From positions 34,642 through 98,641 of the forward strand of contig JAHBYA010000001.1 of assembly GCA_019636195.1 (NCBI GenBank): a stretch of DNA of 64,000 nt, given 5' to 3'. Below, in pieces: positions 61,245-64,000 of this stretch; position 1 is the stretch's first letter; each line of letters begins with the position of its first letter. The stretch comes from Planctomycetota bacterium. GTDB taxonomy: Bacteria > Planctomycetota > UBA8742 > UBA2392. The translations under genes and the position numbers were made by a program. The notes beneath the pieces are model-generated. The model made no database searches and had not been told where the DNA came from. It saw only the letters and a program-made list of their open reading frames with translations.

Positions 61245-61828
61245 TGGCTGAGCAGGAAGGCAGCAAAGCCATGACGATCTACATAGTCGCGTGCTTCGCG
61301 CTCGCGATGGTGGCGCTGATCGGCTACAAGTTCACGAATGAAAAGCGCGACGTGCTGGCCACCGACTACATCGCATCGGCTGCGCGCTATGCGGACATAA
61401 ACGTTTACTCGCTTAACATCGGCGACTACTACTACAAGCGCAGCCAGGGGCTGATCAACGCGCCCGACCGCTCAGCCATGGCCCGCACCCACGAGAAGCT
61501 GCGCGGGATTGCCGAGAAGCACCGCATCCTGGAGACGGACAACCGCTTCAACGTGACCCCGGCGCGGGCAGAACCCAAGAAGGCCGGCAAGGAACGCTAC
61601 CTCGAGTACAAGTGCCGCGCCGTGCTCGACAATGTGACGATGACCGAGTGGCAGGCCTTCATTGAGGATACCCTGGCCGAAACCGGCAAGTACGCCGTAG
61701 TGTTGTCCATCAATCTTGAGCGCAAGCAGCGCACCTTCAATCGCATCGAGATATCCAAGGGCACCGACTTCACGCAATGGAAAGTCACCATTGAACTGGT
61801 CTGGTTCGGCCCTGAGGCCGCCAAGTAG
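61244..61828 (+). CDS. GspM/PilO-like membrane protein
   Basis: 194 aa. ATG 61244 overlaps the previous stop by one base, so it is coupled to the GspL-like gene. A span at about 10-28 ('TIYIVACFALAMVALIGYKF') precedes a periplasmic region with a coiled-coil-like start and ferredoxin-like strands ('YLEYKCRAVLDNVTMTEWQAFIEDTL', 'YAVVLSINLERKQRTFNRIEISKG' in parts), as in PilO/GspM. Its predicted role is to complete the inner-membrane platform. Ends 12 bp before the convergent TPR lipoprotein gene. Confidence 0.7.
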   Translation: MAEQEGSKAMTIYIVACFALAMVALIGYKFTNEKRDVLATDYIASAARYADINVYSLNIGDYYYKRSQGLINAPDRSAMARTHEKLRGIAEKHRILETDNRFNVTPARAEPKKAGKERYLEYKCRAVLDNVTMTEWQAFIEDTLAETGKYAVVLSINLERKQRTFNRIEISKGTDFTQWKVTIELVWFGPEAAK

Positions 61829-61839
61829 GCTACGCGCGG

Positions 61840-62796
61840 TTACCCGCCAGACTGCCCGCTGCCGTCGTTGCCGCCGGCTGTGCTTTCTTTGGTCGGCTGG
61901 TTGTAGCGCTTGCGCTCTTCTTCAGTGAGCTTGGGGTATAAGTCCAGCAGGCGGCGTGAAATGTCTTTGCTGTCAGCGCCCTTCAGCCCGCGCGCGTGCC
62001 ACAGGTACTTCACGGCGCGCTCAAACCGGCCCATCTTGACCAGCGTGTCCGCCGCCGCGATGTACAGGTTGGGACGATCCGGCTGCAGGTGAATCGCAAA
62101 GTCGTAATGCTGGATGGCCTTGGCCCAGTTGTTCAGCCGAAAGTAGCAGCGTGCCGCGCCCTCAAAGGCCGCGGGGTTGGTGCTGTCGTACTGGATGCTC
62201 TTTTCGTAGCAGGCGGCGGCCTGGCCCTGGTTCATTTCCATGGTCTCGTACAGCGTAGCCCAGTGGAACCACAGGTAGCCGGACTTTTCCTCGCGCTTAC
62301 TGGCCTGTTCGTACAGCTCCATCGCCTTGGCCTTGTCGCCCTGGCGCTGGTGGTAGATGGCCATCGCGACCAGCGGGTAGGCGCGATCCTTTTCCACGTC
62401 GGCGGCTTGCTTCAGGCGGGCCAAGGCGGCGAGGTCGCGGCCCTGCTCAAGATAGACCAGGCCAAGGTTGACCAGCGTGTCGCCGTCACGGGGGTCATAG
62501 GTAAGCGCCCGTTCATACCAGAACACGGCCTGGTCGTAGTCCTTCATGTCCTGGTAGCAAACGCCCAGGTTGTAGCACAGGGCAAGGCTGCCGCCGTCAC
62601 GGCGTTCAATGGTCTTGAACTGCTCAATGGCGCGCGGGTAGTCGCCGTAGTCCATGAACTCGACGCCCTTTTCAAAGGCCGTGAGTCCCCCACGCGCACA
62701 ACCGCCCAGCCACGGCAGAGTCAAAACCAATGAGAGTGCGGCGACGCATGCCAGCGACCAATTCCGCACTATGAACATCGTACACCGGACCTTCAT
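61840..62796 (-). CDS. TPR lipoprotein
   Basis: 318 aa from ATG 62796, directly after the stop of the MCE gene, with GGAAAG upstream. The signal 'WSLACVAALSLVLTLPWLGGC' ends in a lipobox (LGGC). At least six TPR units follow ('YGDYPRAIEQFKTIERRDGG', 'CYNLGVCYQDMKDYDQAVFWYERAL', 'NLGLVYLEQGRDLAALARLKQAA', 'AARCYFRLNNWAKAIQHYDFAI'). A scaffold role in the envelope, possibly with the MCE transporter, is inferred from position only. Confidence 0.87.
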   Translation of the reverse strand: MKVRCTMFIVRNWSLACVAALSLVLTLPWLGGCARGGLTAFEKGVEFMDYGDYPRAIEQFKTIERRDGGSLALCYNLGVCYQDMKDYDQAVFWYERALTYDPRDGDTLVNLGLVYLEQGRDLAALARLKQAADVEKDRAYPLVAMAIYHQRQGDKAKAMELYEQASKREEKSGYLWFHWATLYETMEMNQGQAAACYEKSIQYDSTNPAAFEGAARCYFRLNNWAKAIQHYDFAIHLQPDRPNLYIAAADTLVKMGRFERAVKYLWHARGLKGADSKDISRRLLDLYPKLTEEERKRYNQPTKESTAGGNDGSGQSGG

Positions 62797-63885
62797 CTAG
62801 TCACTTTCCTTGCGCGGGCGACGGCCTGAATTGCGAATCGACATCTCGTCAACTCCCGGGGTTACGCGCTGCGGCGCGGTCTTGGGGTCGCCGCTTTCGT
62901 CCTTGCCGCCCCAGATCAGCAGGCTCGGGTCGCGCTCGATGCGGCGCGCGAAGACGCGCAAGCTTTCGGTAGTTTCGCGCACATTTTCAAGGCTGATCTG
63001 GATGTTCAACTGGTTGTCGATGATGACATTGTTCAGGTTGGCGACCAGTGCATCCAGGTTGTTCGCGATTGTGTTCAGGTTGGTCACCAGTGTAGGAACG
63101 CCGTTGCCGCCTTCATCAAGCAGCTTGTCCAGCTTGCCGCTGGCGCTTTCGAAGTGTTTCAACGTCTGCTCAATCGCCGCGTTGTTGTCCTCAAGCAGCT
63201 TTTTCAATGACTTGATCAGTTCGTCGGCGCTGGTCAGCGTCGGCCCGACTTTGGCAAACGCGGGCTCCAGTTCTTTCAGCCCGGCGTCCAGCGTCTCCAG
63301 CGAGCTGCGCAGGTACGCAATTGCCTGCTCGATGTTGTCGATAAACTTGTCGTCGTTCAGCACTGCCGCCAGCTTGTCCACACCGCTTTGCAGCTTCTTG
63401 ACCGTGTTGGCCGCGTCATCGACGACATCATTCAGGTTCACGGGCGGCTGGCCCTTGCGGGGCAGGCGCTGGCCCGGCGACACGACTTCCTTGGATTCAC
63501 CAAGCTTCAGCACAATCTGGTTGCCGCCGAAGCCGAACAGGCTGCCCATCTGCACCTGCGCAATTGAGTCCACGGGAATGGTGACGACGTCGGCGTACTC
63601 TTCGCTGATGATGAACGTGACCTCGACCTCCACTTTGCGTGCCCCGGCGGCGGCCGTGGTTTGCAGTGTGGTTATCGAATCCACCTTGCCCACGCGCTGG
63701 CCCGCCACAACGATGGGCGCAGAGCTGCCAAGGCCGCCCACGTCCTCAAACAGCACGGTATAGCGCGCACCCTGCACGCGCGGCGACACACCTTGCAGCA
63801 TGGCCACAATCACGACGGTGCTGGCGATCACAAGCAGCGCAAAGGCACCGGTGATCAGGTCTGAACGGCTGGACTTGCGTGCCAT
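62797..63885 (-). CDS. MCE-family protein (MlaD-like lipid-transport subunit)
   Basis: 362 aa. N-terminal span at about 10-32 ('LITGAFALLVIASTVVIVAML'), MCE domain about 38-125 ('YTVLFEDVGGLGSSAPIVVAGQRVGKVDSI' core, 'VTIPVDSIAQVQMGSLFG'), then a long helical region (about 150-310) with many Leu/Asn heptads ('LNTIANNLDALVANLNNVI'). MCE proteins form periplasmic hexamers that move phospholipids with an ABC permease and ATPase. The upstream partial gene is in the position usually taken by the ATPase or permease. Confidence 0.92.
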   Translation of the reverse strand: MARKSSRSDLITGAFALLVIASTVVIVAMLQGVSPRVQGARYTVLFEDVGGLGSSAPIVVAGQRVGKVDSITTLQTTAAAGARKVEVEVTFIISEEYADVVTIPVDSIAQVQMGSLFGFGGNQIVLKLGESKEVVSPGQRLPRKGQPPVNLNDVVDDAANTVKKLQSGVDKLAAVLNDDKFIDNIEQAIAYLRSSLETLDAGLKELEPAFAKVGPTLTSADELIKSLKKLLEDNNAAIEQTLKHFESASGKLDKLLDEGGNGVPTLVTNLNTIANNLDALVANLNNVIIDNQLNIQISLENVRETTESLRVFARRIERDPSLLIWGGKDESGDPKTAPQRVTPGVDEMSIRNSGRRPRKESD

Positions 63886-63894
63886 ATCCGGCTC

Positions 63895-64000
63895 CTATCT
63901 CTCATCCTCAGGGTCGCCGCCGGGCAAGGGATGCCCGCCGTTGAAGAACTTGCGTGAAAGCCGCCAGTTGGGCATGTCGCCGGCCTGGCTGGGGTCGCCC
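63895..64000 (-). CDS. 5'-truncated CDS, C-terminal end only; probable MCE transporter partner
   Basis: An open frame enters from the right edge and ends at TAG 63897-63895. Visible C-terminus: 'GDMPNWRLSRKFFNGG' followed by 'HPLPGGDPEDER'. It is 9 bp upstream of the MCE gene's ATG on the same strand. The fragment is too short to assign; by operon convention it may be the MlaF-like ATPase or MlaE-like permease. Confidence 0.6.
   Translation of the reverse strand, partial: GDPSQAGDMPNWRLSRKFFNGGHPLPGGDPEDER

Overview
The window is high-GC bacterial chromosome with dense short operons on both strands. The content looks planctomycete-like. It has two groEL genes around one groES, ECF sigma factors with a membrane anti-sigma/FecR partner, many large membrane-anchored proteins with HEAT, prenyltransferase-like, NPCBM or carboxypeptidase-regulatory repeats, and GspE/GspL-type secretion genes in separate places. 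Phylum assignment is an inference from gene content. No 16S gene is present.

Layout. 1-4.2 kb: two minus-strand exported or anchored beta-sandwich proteins of unknown function, visibly less GC-rich than the rest. 4.3-16.2 kb: a degenerate class III cyclase, a CysZ/EI24 membrane protein, an M23-like protein, UbiA prenyltransferase, aminotransferase, DUF1294, a zinc-ribbon/prenyltransferase-like/HEAT protein, a two-VWA protein and a SpoIID lipoprotein. 16.2-25.4 kb: ECF sigma, ABC exporter, cold-shock protein, DUF502, a membrane protein, GspE/PilB ATPase, a stand-alone RNA polymerase alpha-CTD-like protein, an SDR protein and a voltage-gated cation channel. 25.9-33 kb: an anchored unknown, 2-hydroxyacid dehydrogenase, response regulator, HTH-TM protein, HemC and a cystathionine gamma-synthase-family enzyme. 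33-43.4 kb: a repeat-bearing intergenic region, rpsD, a sigma/anti-sigma pair, then the chaperone cluster (transcription order groEL1, groES, GxxExxY, groEL2, dnaJ, grpE, fmdB-like). 43.7-50.7 kb: NPCBM, carboxypeptidase-regulatory, transglutaminase/TPR, a KorA-like fragment and a REP-type transposase. 50.7-64 kb: VOC protein, purine nucleoside phosphorylase, DUF167, a sigma-54 activator with FHA and GAF domains, several small unknowns, HflX, GspL/GspM-like genes, a TPR lipoprotein and an MCE (MlaD-like) protein.

The most unusual structure is at 40960-41377. A small PD-(D/E)XK-like 'GxxExxY' gene sits between groES and groEL2. It is bounded by 27-bp imperfect inverted repeats (22/27 identical) built from an 8-bp periodic unit, and the repeats encode both ends of the protein. 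A related gene-less copy with nested inverted repeats lies at 33407-33558, upstream of rpsD. Together they suggest a small nuclease-bearing mobile element and its MITE-like derivative.

Other points: a cation channel with a TLEDWTD selectivity filter, a class III cyclase lacking its transition-state residues, a perfect 10-bp inverted-repeat operator candidate at 4298-4320, and several intergenic repeat families (23474-23539; 38078/41701; 55691-59254), one of which may relate to the REP-type transposase at 50311.
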